Below are positions 17,142 to 25,199 of a DNA stretch of 64,000 nucleotides, piece by piece. The notes below the pieces were generated by a model. It had not been told where the DNA came from. It was given only the letters and a program-made list of their open reading frames with translations, and did not search any database. The stretch is from positions 17,029 to 81,028 of the forward strand of contig NZ_PYUI01000024.1 of the NCBI RefSeq assembly GCF_003097355.1. The letters run 5' to 3'. Source of the stretch: Arthrobacter sp. H-02-3 (lineage in GTDB: Bacteria; Actinomycetota; Actinomycetes; Actinomycetales; Micrococcaceae). Each line of letters starts with the position of its first letter. Position 1 is the first letter of the stretch. The position numbers and the translations under genes are program-made.

Positions 17142-17795
17142 TCAAACCTTCTGGACTTCGCGGGCAAACACCGCTGAGACGAGCATGGAGCCGGCCGCCG
17201 TCACGGCGTCGATGACCGGCACCCCGAGCCGGCGGCGGAGCACGTCCGCCATGCCGATGCTGCTCAGGCCCGTGCTCGCCTGGACAATGACGTCGGCGCC
17301 GGCATCAACCAGCATGTGGGCCGCGGCGAGGGCATCGAAAATCCCGGCGGGCATCAGGAACGCATCGGGCGTTTCGAGCCGCCCTTCGCCGTCAATGAGC
17401 AGCATGCGGTCGCCCAGCGACTCCGCGATCGGGCCCGGCACATGGGCGCCCAATCCCAGGACCCCGATCCTTCCGCCGAACGTCAGCGCGGCGGCCGCGG
17501 CTGCGGCTCCTGCCCCGATGACCGGGATATCCACGGCCGCCCGGGTTGCGGCCAGCCCCGGGTCCGACGTGCAACTGATAATCAGGGCGTCGGCCTCCCC
17601 GGCCATTTCCTGCGCCAACTGGACCACCTTGGGAGCCGCAGACTCAAGCGACGCCTGATCGTAGACGCCGGACGGCTGGTCCGGAATACAGCGGGAGGTG
17701 ACGGTGAATCCGAATGCTTCCTGCAGGAGTTTGCCGTGGGCGTGGAGCAGGCGGCGGTCCGACGTCGTCATTACCCGGATCAGTCCAACACGCAT
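17142..17795 (-). CDS. Aspartate/hydantoin racemase-family protein
   Basis: 217 residues with the two-lobed Asp/Glu/hydantoin racemase fold: MRVGLIRVMTTSDR at the start, ALIISCTSDPGLAATRAAV with Cys75 of the first catalytic pair, GVLGLGAHVPGPIAE in the middle. The second site, which in working racemases reads xxxCTG, here is VIVQASTGLSSIG with Ser174 in place of the Cys. This would break the two-base racemisation mechanism, so it may act on another reaction (e.g. a decarboxylase or isomerase of the same fold) or be inactive. It sits between the two GH16 genes, converging on the first. Confidence 0.8.
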   Translation of the reverse strand: MRVGLIRVMTTSDRRLLHAHGKLLQEAFGFTVTSRCIPDQPSGVYDQASLESAAPKVVQLAQEMAGEADALIISCTSDPGLAATRAAVDIPVIGAGAAAAAAALTFGGRIGVLGLGAHVPGPIAESLGDRMLLIDGEGRLETPDAFLMPAGIFDALAAAHMLVDAGADVIVQASTGLSSIGMADVLRRRLGVPVIDAVTAAGSMLVSAVFAREVQKV

Positions 17796-18117
17796 GGCGC
17801 ACTACCTTTCCGAACGGATACCTTGCTGCGAGGCTACCCGGCGAGTATTTCCATGTGTTTTCGGGGAGATGACCAATGCACGCGCTGCCGGCATTTTGGA
17901 CGTGGTGATCGCGGATGCGGGGCCGCTCAAGGCCCCGACGCCGTAACTTGTGCATCAGCTTGGCAAAAACTTCGCCAGCACTGGGCAAGCGCGTCCGGCG
18001 CCGTTGTATGGTGTGTCTCGGTGGTCCGCCTTCGGATCCGGGTCCCATACCCGGGATGGGGGGAAGTCGGAACACCGGTTCCGGGCTCAGCCGGAACATT
18101 GACCAAAGGAATAGCCC
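17796..18117. other. Intergenic region, 322 bases, promoter-bearing
   Basis: No gene was recognised here. There is a GC-rich inverted repeat CGGGGCC...GGCCCCG at about 17918-17940. A pair TTGGCA and TATGGT lies at about 17961-18020 with poor spacing. AAAGGAA lies just before the ATG of the next gene. It must hold promoters for the divergent racemase-like gene and the small gene. Confidence 0.4.
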
Positions 18118-18381
18118 ATGTCGGTGGAGCCGTCGTCCACTCCAGGACTGCAGGAAGACCAGGATCGCGATGACCTGGCATTCGGCGCAGAGCATGCCGC
18201 AGGTGCGGCCGGAATCCGACATCAGGCCGCCAGAATCATCGAAGCCGTGCTCGCCGACACCACGCCGGAGCACGACCGGGCCCGGGAACTGCTCCGCCGG
18301 CAGCTTGACGCCCATCCCGGACACCCGGAACGGGCGCTGGTGGAACACCTTGCCGCCTTGAAGGCTGCCGTCGGAGAGTAA
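18118..18381 (+). CDS. Small hypothetical protein
   Basis: 87 residues, ATG preceded by AAAGGAA. It is acidic at the start and helical, with ARIIEAVLADTTPEHDRARE and LLRRQLDAHPGHPERALVEH. It has no signal peptide, membrane helix or known motif. It converges with GH16 paralogue B 30 bases downstream. I do not recognise it. Confidence 0.6.
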   Translation: MSVEPSSTPGLQEDQDRDDLAFGAEHAAGAAGIRHQAARIIEAVLADTTPEHDRARELLRRQLDAHPGHPERALVEHLAALKAAVGE

Positions 18382-18411
18382 GCGCGGCTTCACCGGCTCA
18401 CGTACGGGACC

Positions 18412-19173
18412 TCACTTGTAGACGCGGATCCAGTCGACCTGCATCTGGCTCGGATGGGTGGGATTCCCGTTAGGGAACCAGTCAAGCTGCACGGATTGGT
18501 GCATCCCCACGGTGGGCTGATGCGCCGGGTTCGTGTCGCTGAACCACAGCAGCCCGTCCAGGTATCCGGTGATCCCGGCGGGAGTCCACTCCACGGCATA
18601 GTTGTGCCACTGGGTCGTGTCCATGGTCCGTGCGGCCCGGGTCTGGAAGTTCGGGCCGCTGCACGCGTGGTGCAGGTTGAACTTGATCTTGGTGGTGTCC
18701 GCGGTGCCTTCCGCATAGTCAACTTCGGCGCAGGTGGGCGATATGTTGTTGTTCGGCCACAGCATCACGACGGGATGGTATTGCGTGTCCCGCGCATTGG
18801 TCCTCATCCGCGCTTCCCAGCGGCCGTACTTCTGCTGGGCAAACGTTGCGGACATGCCGCCCGTGGTCCCCGCAGCGTTGCCGCTGACGGTCACCACGCC
18901 GCCGCCTACCGCCCAGGCCTTCGGACTCCGGATCCCCTTGCCCGCGTGCCCGGGGCCGTCGTAGACCTTCCATTTAGCGGGGTCCGGGGCCCCGGCGTAG
19001 CTGAACTCATCGCCCGCCACCACCGGCCCCCAGCCACGGACGACGGCGGCTTGGATCCCGTCGGATACTGCCGTCACGGCGGCCGACCGCTCGAGGGCGG
19101 GCGCGGCGCCGCACCCGCTCAGGGCCAACGTGCCTGCCGCGGTCAATACCGCAACCGTGCGCTTTGCCAACAT
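18412..19173 (-). CDS. Secreted GH16-family glycoside hydrolase (paralogue B)
   Basis: 253 residues; ATG preceded by AGGAGG. Lipoprotein signal with LALSGCGAA (Cys about residue 22). The catalytic domain begins about residue 40 and carries the ExDxxE acids E150, D152 and E155 in CAEVDYAEG. It matches paralogue A almost residue by residue (e.g. GIRSPKAWAVG, QQKYGRWEARMRTNARD, WHNYAVEWTPAGITGYLDG, PSQMQVDWIRVYK) but lacks the long Ala/Pro linker. The two are inverted relative to each other, around the racemase-like gene and a small gene, and probably arose by local duplication. Confidence 0.88.
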   Translation of the reverse strand: MLAKRTVAVLTAAGTLALSGCGAAPALERSAAVTAVSDGIQAAVVRGWGPVVAGDEFSYAGAPDPAKWKVYDGPGHAGKGIRSPKAWAVGGGVVTVSGNAAGTTGGMSATFAQQKYGRWEARMRTNARDTQYHPVVMLWPNNNISPTCAEVDYAEGTADTTKIKFNLHHACSGPNFQTRAARTMDTTQWHNYAVEWTPAGITGYLDGLLWFSDTNPAHQPTVGMHQSVQLDWFPNGNPTHPSQMQVDWIRVYK

Positions 19174-19237
19174 CGGGCCTCCTGGTGTCTGCGATAGCTG
19201 GAGTCTGGAATGATGACCGGCTGAGGCAACCATGCCC

Positions 19238-20221
19238 TCAGACATACTTGCTGAACCAGGCCAGGGTGTCGTTCCACGCGGCGGTGGCCTGCTCCTGGTT
19301 GTAACGCTCCCCCGTGTCATTGTGGAATGCGTGGTCCACGCCGGGATAGACCTTGAGCTCATGCCGGACCTCGGTTTTGGCCAGGGCATCCCGGAGCGCC
19401 GGCATGGCGCCGGTGATCCGCTGGTCCAGTTCGGCGTAGACACCAAAGACGGCCGCCTTGATGGCCGCCACCTTGTCCAGATCGGGCGCGGGTCCGTAGA
19501 ACGCGGATGTAGCCTTCAAACCGGGGAGCGCCGTCGCCGCCTGCCAGGTGATTCCCCCGCCAAAGCAGAAACCGTTCATGGCGATCCGGCCCTGGTCGAC
19601 GAAGTCCTGGGCTCCCAGATAATCGAAGGCCGCGGCGAAGTCGGAGACGTGGCGCCGGGCTCCGGCCCGGATCAGCGCTCCCGGGACGGCGTCCGGGTCC
19701 ATGCTCGCCGTTCCGCCTTCCCGGCTTAGCAGGTCCAGGGCCAGTGCCGCATACCCGGCCTTGGCGAAGCGGCGCGCCACATCCTGGATATGCGGGGTCA
19801 GCCCGCGGTTCTCGTGGCAGACCAGCACGGCCGGGCCGGCCGGTCCATGATCCGGCCGCGCAAGGTAGCCGCTGATATCGGTGCCGCCAGCGGTGAAACG
19901 CACCGTCGCCGTCGTGAGTCCGGCCGCCCCCTCGGGGACGGACAACGGACTCTTGGCGCCCGGTACCGCACCCGCGGACGACGCACGTGTCCCTTGCCCC
20001 GGCCCGGCCGATGACGTAGCCGGCGTCGGCATGGGGTCCGTGCTGCGCGGAACTTCGTCGGGCGTGCAGCCGACCAGGAGCATCGCTGCCGAGGCTGTCG
20101 CCATGCTGCCTGTAATGAACGCCACCCGGCGCGTGAACGTGCGTTGGCTCATGGCGCCGGCGCGGTAGTCGTCGAAGAATTCCTCAATCAGATACTTCTC
20201 AAACTTGCCAAGCTGGATCAT
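19238..20221 (-). CDS. Dienelactone hydrolase-family protein, membrane-anchored
   Basis: 327 residues, ATG after AGGAGGTCC. The N-terminus has a charged stretch, then a twin-Arg-free hydrophobic segment (RRVAFITGSMATASAAMLLV, then GCTP, a possible lipobox). The catalytic domain (residue 95 on) has GFCFGGGI with the nucleophile Cys219 of the DLH family (Cys, not Ser), LLSREGG, AELDQ (Asp) and GVDHAFH (His). Family members hydrolyse dienelactone and related lactones or esters. Here the signal part suggests an external or membrane location, unlike cytoplasmic aromatic-pathway enzymes. No aromatic gene is nearby. Confidence 0.83.
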   Translation of the reverse strand: MIQLGKFEKYLIEEFFDDYRAGAMSQRTFTRRVAFITGSMATASAAMLLVGCTPDEVPRSTDPMPTPATSSAGPGQGTRASSAGAVPGAKSPLSVPEGAAGLTTATVRFTAGGTDISGYLARPDHGPAGPAVLVCHENRGLTPHIQDVARRFAKAGYAALALDLLSREGGTASMDPDAVPGALIRAGARRHVSDFAAAFDYLGAQDFVDQGRIAMNGFCFGGGITWQAATALPGLKATSAFYGPAPDLDKVAAIKAAVFGVYAELDQRITGAMPALRDALAKTEVRHELKVYPGVDHAFHNDTGERYNQEQATAAWNDTLAWFSKYV

Positions 20222-20306
20222 GGTGGACCTCCTGGACTTTGCCGTTCATCCTCCTCCGAAGGCCGACTCCCGGCAAGTGATGCGGCTCGTCATGAGGCCA
20301 GCCCTA

Positions 20307-20735
20307 TCAGTCCGCGGGCCGCGCGGGCTGATCCGGCCGGCGCCCCGCCAACGACTGCACCGTCTCGGCGATCCCCACGTTTTCTCGTTCAAGCTCTTCC
20401 ATGTACAGCCGTCCGCCTGTTATGAGGCCGTCCTCGACCTCGAAGATCGTCACACCACGCATGTCGAAGGGCCGTCCGTCGCTGCGGGTGCCGGCCCAGG
20501 TCCATTCGCTCCACGCGGTGTTGCCGTGGTCCGCCGAACTGATCACCTCGGCGTGAAAATCCGGAATGCCAGCGAACATCGCTGCCCAGTTGGCGTGCAT
20601 CTGCCGCCTTCCCACGAAGGCCCTGGCCGGGTGGGCCGGTTGCACGCTCTTGTAGGACTCATGGAACAACGCGGCTGCTGCCTCGAGGTCGTGGGCATTC
20701 ATCGCAGCCAGCAGGCGTTGGATGACTTCGCTCAT
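20307..20735 (-). CDS. SnoaL-like/NTF2-fold protein
   Basis: 142 residues from the ATG at 20735 (GGGGAGGAG upstream); the open frame reaches 20885 but that part lacks a start site. The pattern MSEVIQRLLAAMNAHDLEAA, ALFHESYKSVQPAHPARAFV, WAAMFAGIPDFHAEV and VTIFEVEDGLITGGRLY is typical of small SnoaL/NTF2-fold proteins (polyketide cyclase or unknown enzymes). The function cannot be told from fold. It is the last gene on the strand after the alcohol dehydrogenase. Confidence 0.75.
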   Translation of the reverse strand: MSEVIQRLLAAMNAHDLEAAAALFHESYKSVQPAHPARAFVGRRQMHANWAAMFAGIPDFHAEVISSADHGNTAWSEWTWAGTRSDGRPFDMRGVTIFEVEDGLITGGRLYMEELERENVGIAETVQSLAGRRPDQPARPAD

Positions 20736-20899
20736 GTGATCGCTCCTCCCCGCGGCAGGGGGCTTGCGCATATGCTCGTGCGCGGCTTTGTGCCCTGCCT
20801 CGTTGTTGGTCGGGACTGTGCCCGGAAATCGGCGTGCCCCGAGCTTCAATCTACGCCCCGGGACTTCCCGCTTCCAGACCGCCACGTCACCGGAAGCCG

Positions 20900-21901
20900 C
20901 TATGGCTTGAGCACGATCCGAATCGGGTTGCCGTCCTTCTCGCTGAGCATCCGCACGGCTTCGGCGGCGTCGGCGAGCGGCATGATGCGGCTCACGGAGC
21001 GGGAGAACTCGATCCGGCCCAGCTCGTAGAGCGAGACGAGATCGGCCACGTCGGCGGGGGCCGAACCGTAGTGCCCGAGAATCTGCTGCCGGAGGTAGCT
21101 GAAGAGCGTCCCGTTGCTCACGTTCAGGGGTTGATCCGCCAGACCCACGAGCACCATCTTTCCGCCGGCGCCCAGCGATCCCGCCGCCTGCTCCCTGACG
21201 GCCGGCACCCCGGCGAAGTCGAACGCCGTGGCGAGTCCGCGGCCGCGCGTCGCCGCCCTCATGGCGGCGGTGAATCCGGCGTCGTTGGGGTCAAGGGCGA
21301 CGTCGGCGCCGAACTCGAGGGCCCGGGCGCGGGCCGCTTCGAGCGGGTCGACGGCGATGATCGGAGCGGCGCCCACGAGCCGGAGCAGCTGCACCGCGTG
21401 GGCACCGAGACCGCCCACACCCCAGATCCCGGCCGGCTTGCCCGGCTGGATCCTGGCCGTCGAGGTGATGGCCGCCCACGGCGTCGAAACGGCGTCGGGG
21501 ATGAAGCAGGCCTGTTCAAAGGGGAGGCTGTCCGGCAGCGGAACAACAGTTCCGGCCGAAGCGACTGCGTACTCCGCCCATCCGCCGTCGTAGTCCACGC
21601 CGCGGGTCAGAACGGTGCCGCCGCGCTCCTCGCCGGCCTGGAGGAGCACCCGTTGGCCGAGCCGCAACCCCTCCACGCCGTCGCCGAGCTGGTCGATCAC
21701 CCCGGCGACTTCGTGCCCGAGGGTCACGGTATCGCCGCGGAGGTACTGCGGCTTGAGCATTCCTTCGATGAGGTGGACGTCAGAGAGGCAGACGCCGGCC
21801 GCGGCGACGGCGATCCGTACCTGTCCGGGGCCGGCCTCAGGCTCCGGTACGTCCTCAACCGCGAACGTGGCGGTCCCAACGTCGAGTCGGCCTGCGAGCA
21901 T
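20900..21901 (-). CDS. Zinc-type alcohol dehydrogenase (MDR family)
   Basis: 333 residues, ATG after GGAGAG. MDR reductase: AAAGVCLSDVHLIEG and LGHEVAGVI give catalytic zinc ligands (Cys, His, Glu). The Rossmann part reads GIWGVGGLGAHAVQLL and IIAVDPLEAARARA. The four-Cys structural zinc loop normal in classic ADHs is replaced by LLQAGEERGGTVLTRG, so there is no structural zinc. It oxidises an alcohol or reduces an aldehyde with NAD(P). It is transcribed toward the SnoaL-like gene and separated from the TetR regulator by 58 bases, so the three could be one regulator-controlled set. The substrate may relate to the ester products of the adjacent monooxygenase. Confidence 0.84.
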   Translation of the reverse strand: MLAGRLDVGTATFAVEDVPEPEAGPGQVRIAVAAAGVCLSDVHLIEGMLKPQYLRGDTVTLGHEVAGVIDQLGDGVEGLRLGQRVLLQAGEERGGTVLTRGVDYDGGWAEYAVASAGTVVPLPDSLPFEQACFIPDAVSTPWAAITSTARIQPGKPAGIWGVGGLGAHAVQLLRLVGAAPIIAVDPLEAARARALEFGADVALDPNDAGFTAAMRAATRGRGLATAFDFAGVPAVREQAAGSLGAGGKMVLVGLADQPLNVSNGTLFSYLRQQILGHYGSAPADVADLVSLYELGRIEFSRSVSRIMPLADAAEAVRMLSEKDGNPIRIVLKP

Positions 21902-21959
21902 GATCTCTCCTTCGAAAAGCGGCAGTGCGTGAGTGGAGTTTCCTCAGGCGTAGGCATTC

Positions 21960-22706
21960 CTAAGGGTCAGCCGGCACCGCTCCGTAGATGCTGGTGAGCC
22001 AGATGTGGAGCAAGGTCTCAATGGTGTCCTCAACGGCGCCCGGGAGGGCTGGTGCCCGAAGCGCCGGTCCCGTCGGCTCGAGCCCGGTCAGCGCCGCCGT
22101 GATGACGCGCTCGTTGAGCAGATTGAGCGCGCTGGCGAGCAGCCGCGGCTCCGGTCCGGCGGGTGAAGCGCCACGGTCGCGTTCAGCACCGATCGCCGCC
22201 GCTGTGGCGTCGATCCAGCGGTTCGTCAGCGTGGCCCACTCGGCAGCGAGTTCGGGTTCCGAGGAACGCGCGGCCGCAGCGGCCACCGAGACCCCCCGAT
22301 GCGCCGCGAACGTCCCGGCGAAGGCTTCGATTGCCTTCCGCCAGGCGGCCGACGGTGCCGCGCTGAGGTCGCTGAAGACATCGGCCGTGCGCTTCTCGGC
22401 CTCGTGCGCCACCTGGTCCAGGAGGGTCAGCAGAACAGCCTGCTTCGAAGCGAAATAGAAGTAAAACGTCGGACGGGAGATGCCGGCGCCCCGGGCGAGG
22501 TCGTCGATCGTGACGTCCGCAAAGTCCTTTTCGCCGAGCAGCCGCTCGGCCGCGACCAGGATGGCCCGCTGGCGTTCGTCGCCGGACGGCCTGGCCGCCC
22601 GGCGTCCCCGGTTCGGAACGCCCTGTGCGGCGTCGTCGGGCGCGGCCTTCGCCGCCGCCGGTCCGGACGACGGCGGCGCAGTTTCTGCGGCGGATGCTGG
22701 GTTCAT
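21960..22706 (-). CDS. TetR-family regulator, EthR-like
   Basis: 248 residues; start ATG at 22706 chosen over the longer frame to 22802, which crosses the operator. The DNA-binding domain is at about residues 55-100 (RQRAILVAAERLLGEKDFAD, VTIDDLARGAGISRPTFYFY, ASKQAVLLTLLDQV), preceded by a long Ala/Pro-rich N-terminus. The ligand domain is alpha-helical. It is divergent from a Baeyer-Villiger monooxygenase exactly as EthR is from EthA in mycobacteria, and a perfect palindrome lies in the shared promoter. It probably represses the monooxygenase and itself. Confidence 0.86.
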   Translation of the reverse strand: MNPASAAETAPPSSGPAAAKAAPDDAAQGVPNRGRRAARPSGDERQRAILVAAERLLGEKDFADVTIDDLARGAGISRPTFYFYFASKQAVLLTLLDQVAHEAEKRTADVFSDLSAAPSAAWRKAIEAFAGTFAAHRGVSVAAAAARSSEPELAAEWATLTNRWIDATAAAIGAERDRGASPAGPEPRLLASALNLLNERVITAALTGLEPTGPALRAPALPGAVEDTIETLLHIWLTSIYGAVPADP

Positions 22707-22730
22707 GCGGTCAGCGTAGCACCCTCTCGA

Positions 22731-22757
22731 CAGGGTGTTGACTTCATCAACACCCTG
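22731..22757. promoter_or_regulatory. Perfect palindromic operator over the monooxygenase promoter
   Basis: An 11-base inverted repeat: CAGGGTGTTGA at 22731-22741, five bases (CTTCA), then TCAACACCCTG at 22747-22757, with no mismatch. A -35 TTGACT sits inside it at 22738-22743, and a weak -10 (ATAGAC) 17 bases after. It lies 25 bases upstream of the TetR ATG and 64 before the monooxygenase start. Binding here would block both. Confidence 0.75.
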
Positions 22758-22820
22758 TTCATAGACTGCGGGAAATCGGGGCGGCACCCATCGGCCGCGC
22801 AACTATCAGGGAGCACCATC

Positions 22821-25187
22821 ATCGCCGAACATCTCGACGTCCTCATCGTCGGAGCCGGGCTCTCCGGCATCGGCGCTGCATGCCGCCTGACCACAGCGTT
22901 TCCGTCGAAATCGATGGCGATCCTCGAGGCCCGCGAATCCAGCGGCGGCACCTGGGATCTCTTTCGCTACCCGGGGGTCCGCTCGGACAGCGACATGTTC
23001 ACGCTCGGCTATCCGTTCCGTCCGTGGGAGACGTCGACGTCGATCGCCCCGGGCGCGTCCATCCTGCAGTACGTGCGCGAAACCGCTTCGGCCTACGGCG
23101 TTGACCGCCTGATCCGCTACGGTCACCGCGTGGTGAGGGCCGATTGGTCCTCCGAAACCTCGTTGTGGACGGTCGAGGTCGGCCGCGGCGCCGAGGCGCC
23201 GGTCACCTTCACGAGCTCGTTCCTTTTCATCTGCTCGGGCTACTACCGCTACGACGAGGGCTACAGCCCGACGTTCCCGGGCCAGGACAGCTTCACCGGC
23301 GAGATCATCCACCCGCAGCACTGGCCGGCGGACTTCGACGCGACCGGCAAGCGGATCGTCGTGATCGGCAGCGGGGCCACGGCCGTCACCCTCGTTCCCG
23401 CGCTGGCAGCCACCGCGGAGCACGTCACCATGCTGCAGCGCTCCCCCGGCTACATGGCCGTCCTCCCGGACACCGACGACGGTTTCGACACCCTCGTATC
23501 CCGGCATGTCCCCCGGCGCCTGGCCGGCGTCGTCTCGCGTTGGAAGGGGATCGCGCGGGCGCTGCTGAGCTACCAGATCAGCCGGCGGAGTCCGGAAAAG
23601 ATGAAGAGCATCCTGCGCCACCAGGTCACGAAGCGCCTGCCCGACGGTTACGACGTCGAGAAGCACTTCCAGCCGAAGTACAACCCCTGGGACGAGCGGC
23701 TGTGCATCGTGCCGAACGGCGACCTCTTCAAGGCCATTCGCTCCGGCCGCGCCGACGTCGCTACCGACACGATCGAGACCCTCACGCCGGCGGGGATCCG
23801 GCTTGCCTCCGGCGCGGAACTGGCCGCCGACGTCGTGGTGACGGCCACCGGCCTGAATCTGCTGCTCTTCGGCGGCATGGCCCTCAGCGTCGACGGCGTC
23901 CCGGTGGACCCGGCATCGAAGGTCACCTATCAGGGCATGATGCTGGCCGACGTGCCGAACCTGGCCTTCGCGATCGGCTACACGAACGCGTCCTGGACCC
24001 TCAAGATCGATCTCGTGGTGCACTACGTGGCCCGGATCCTGCGCCACCTTGACCGGAGCGGTCACACCACTGTGACGCCGGTGGCCCCGCCCGACGTCGG
24101 CGAACTCAGGCCGCTGATCGACCTTACCTCCGGCTACATCCGCCGCGGCATCGACCAGATGCCAAAACAAGGCGCGCACGCGCCGTGGCGGCTGCACCAG
24201 AACTACCCCCGGGACGTCAGGATGTTCCGGCTGAGCCGGCTGCACGGCAACGGCTTGCTGTTCAGCGGACGTGCTGTTCAGTGGACACGGCGCAGCGCCT
24301 CGTTCAAGGAAACCCCGCAAGTTGGCGGCGTTGTGAGTGCGGACCCGGTGCTGGCGGCACCGCGGAGCATCGCCGTGGACGGCCGCCCGGTCTCCTACCG
24401 CGACACCGGTACCGGGTCCCCGGTCCTGTTGCTCCATGGCATCGGCCGGAGCCTTGCGGACTGGGATGAGCAGCACACGCTGCTGGGGGCCGGCCATCGG
24501 GTGATCAGCGTGGATCTCGCCGGGTTTGGCGGCTCGACGGCGTTGCGCGGACGGCACACGCTCGACGTCCTGGCCGCGTGGGTCTCCCGGTTCCTGGACG
24601 CCCTGGACGCTGAAGAGGAGTTGGGGGCCGTCGACGTCGTCGGCAACTCGCTCGGGGGCGCCGTCGCGATGCGCTTGTCGGTGCTGCGCCCGGAGAAGGT
24701 GCGCCGCCTCGTGCTGATCAACAGCGCCGGATTCGGCGCGACCGTGACCCCGGCGCTGCGGCTGATCGCGGTGCCCGTGCTCGGCCGGCTGCTCCTGCGG
24801 CCCTCGCCGAAGGCCGCGTACCGGACGGAGCGGGCGCTCTTTGTGAACCGTTCCTTCGTTTCGCAGGAGCGCATTGCCGCGAGCGTGGCCCGCGGTTCGC
24901 AGCGGGGCGCCATGCGGGCTTTCCGCGAAGTGGCCTGCGATCTTGGCACGTTCAGGGGGATCCGGCCGAGGTGGCGGTCGCGCCTGATCGCCGAGGTCGC
25001 CGCGGCAGGGAAGCCCGTGCTGATCCTGTGGGGCGACTCCGATCTCATTCTGCCGGCCGGGCACTTGGACGAGGCCCGCAGATTGTTGCCCGAGGCCCAA
25101 ACGCATCTGTTCGAGCAGACGGGACACATGCCACACATTGAACGGGCCCGGGAGACAGCCGGACTGATCCGGGAGTTCCTGTACTGA
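22821..25187 (+). CDS. Baeyer-Villiger monooxygenase fused to an alpha/beta hydrolase
   Basis: About 788 residues in two domains. Residues 1-500 form a type I FAD/NADPH monooxygenase: GAGLSGIG (about 11-18), BVMO fingerprint FTGEIIHPQHW (F158 to W168, FxGxxxHxxxW) and NADPH fold IGSGATA (about 184-190). It resembles EthA. Residues about 515-788 form an alpha/beta hydrolase with oxyanion HGIG, nucleophile Ser610 in GNSLGGA, Asp741 and His769 (GHMPHIE). Fusion would oxidise a ketone to an ester and cleave it in one chain. No ATG, GTG or TTG precedes the FAD motif: position 22821 is ATC, 7 bases after GGGAG, where EthA-type proteins start MTEHLDV and this one reads IAEHLDV. A non-standard start or a mutated one is likely. 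Confidence 0.85.
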   Translation: MAEHLDVLIVGAGLSGIGAACRLTTAFPSKSMAILEARESSGGTWDLFRYPGVRSDSDMFTLGYPFRPWETSTSIAPGASILQYVRETASAYGVDRLIRYGHRVVRADWSSETSLWTVEVGRGAEAPVTFTSSFLFICSGYYRYDEGYSPTFPGQDSFTGEIIHPQHWPADFDATGKRIVVIGSGATAVTLVPALAATAEHVTMLQRSPGYMAVLPDTDDGFDTLVSRHVPRRLAGVVSRWKGIARALLSYQISRRSPEKMKSILRHQVTKRLPDGYDVEKHFQPKYNPWDERLCIVPNGDLFKAIRSGRADVATDTIETLTPAGIRLASGAELAADVVVTATGLNLLLFGGMALSVDGVPVDPASKVTYQGMMLADVPNLAFAIGYTNASWTLKIDLVVHYVARILRHLDRSGHTTVTPVAPPDVGELRPLIDLTSGYIRRGIDQMPKQGAHAPWRLHQNYPRDVRMFRLSRLHGNGLLFSGRAVQWTRRSASFKETPQVGGVVSADPVLAAPRSIAVDGRPVSYRDTGTGSPVLLLHGIGRSLADWDEQHTLLGAGHRVISVDLAGFGGSTALRGRHTLDVLAAWVSRFLDALDAEEELGAVDVVGNSLGGAVAMRLSVLRPEKVRRLVLINSAGFGATVTPALRLIAVPVLGRLLLRPSPKAAYRTERALFVNRSFVSQERIAASVARGSQRGAMRAFREVACDLGTFRGIRPRWRSRLIAEVAAAGKPVLILWGDSDLILPAGHLDEARRLLPEAQTHLFEQTGHMPHIERARETAGLIREFLY

Positions 25188-25199
25188 CGCCGCGGACCG

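Noticed and set aside
22806..25136. A 776-codon minus-strand open frame over the monooxygenase fusion
   Set aside because: Antisense shadow of a gene with many catalytic motifs. No start site and no recognisable domain.
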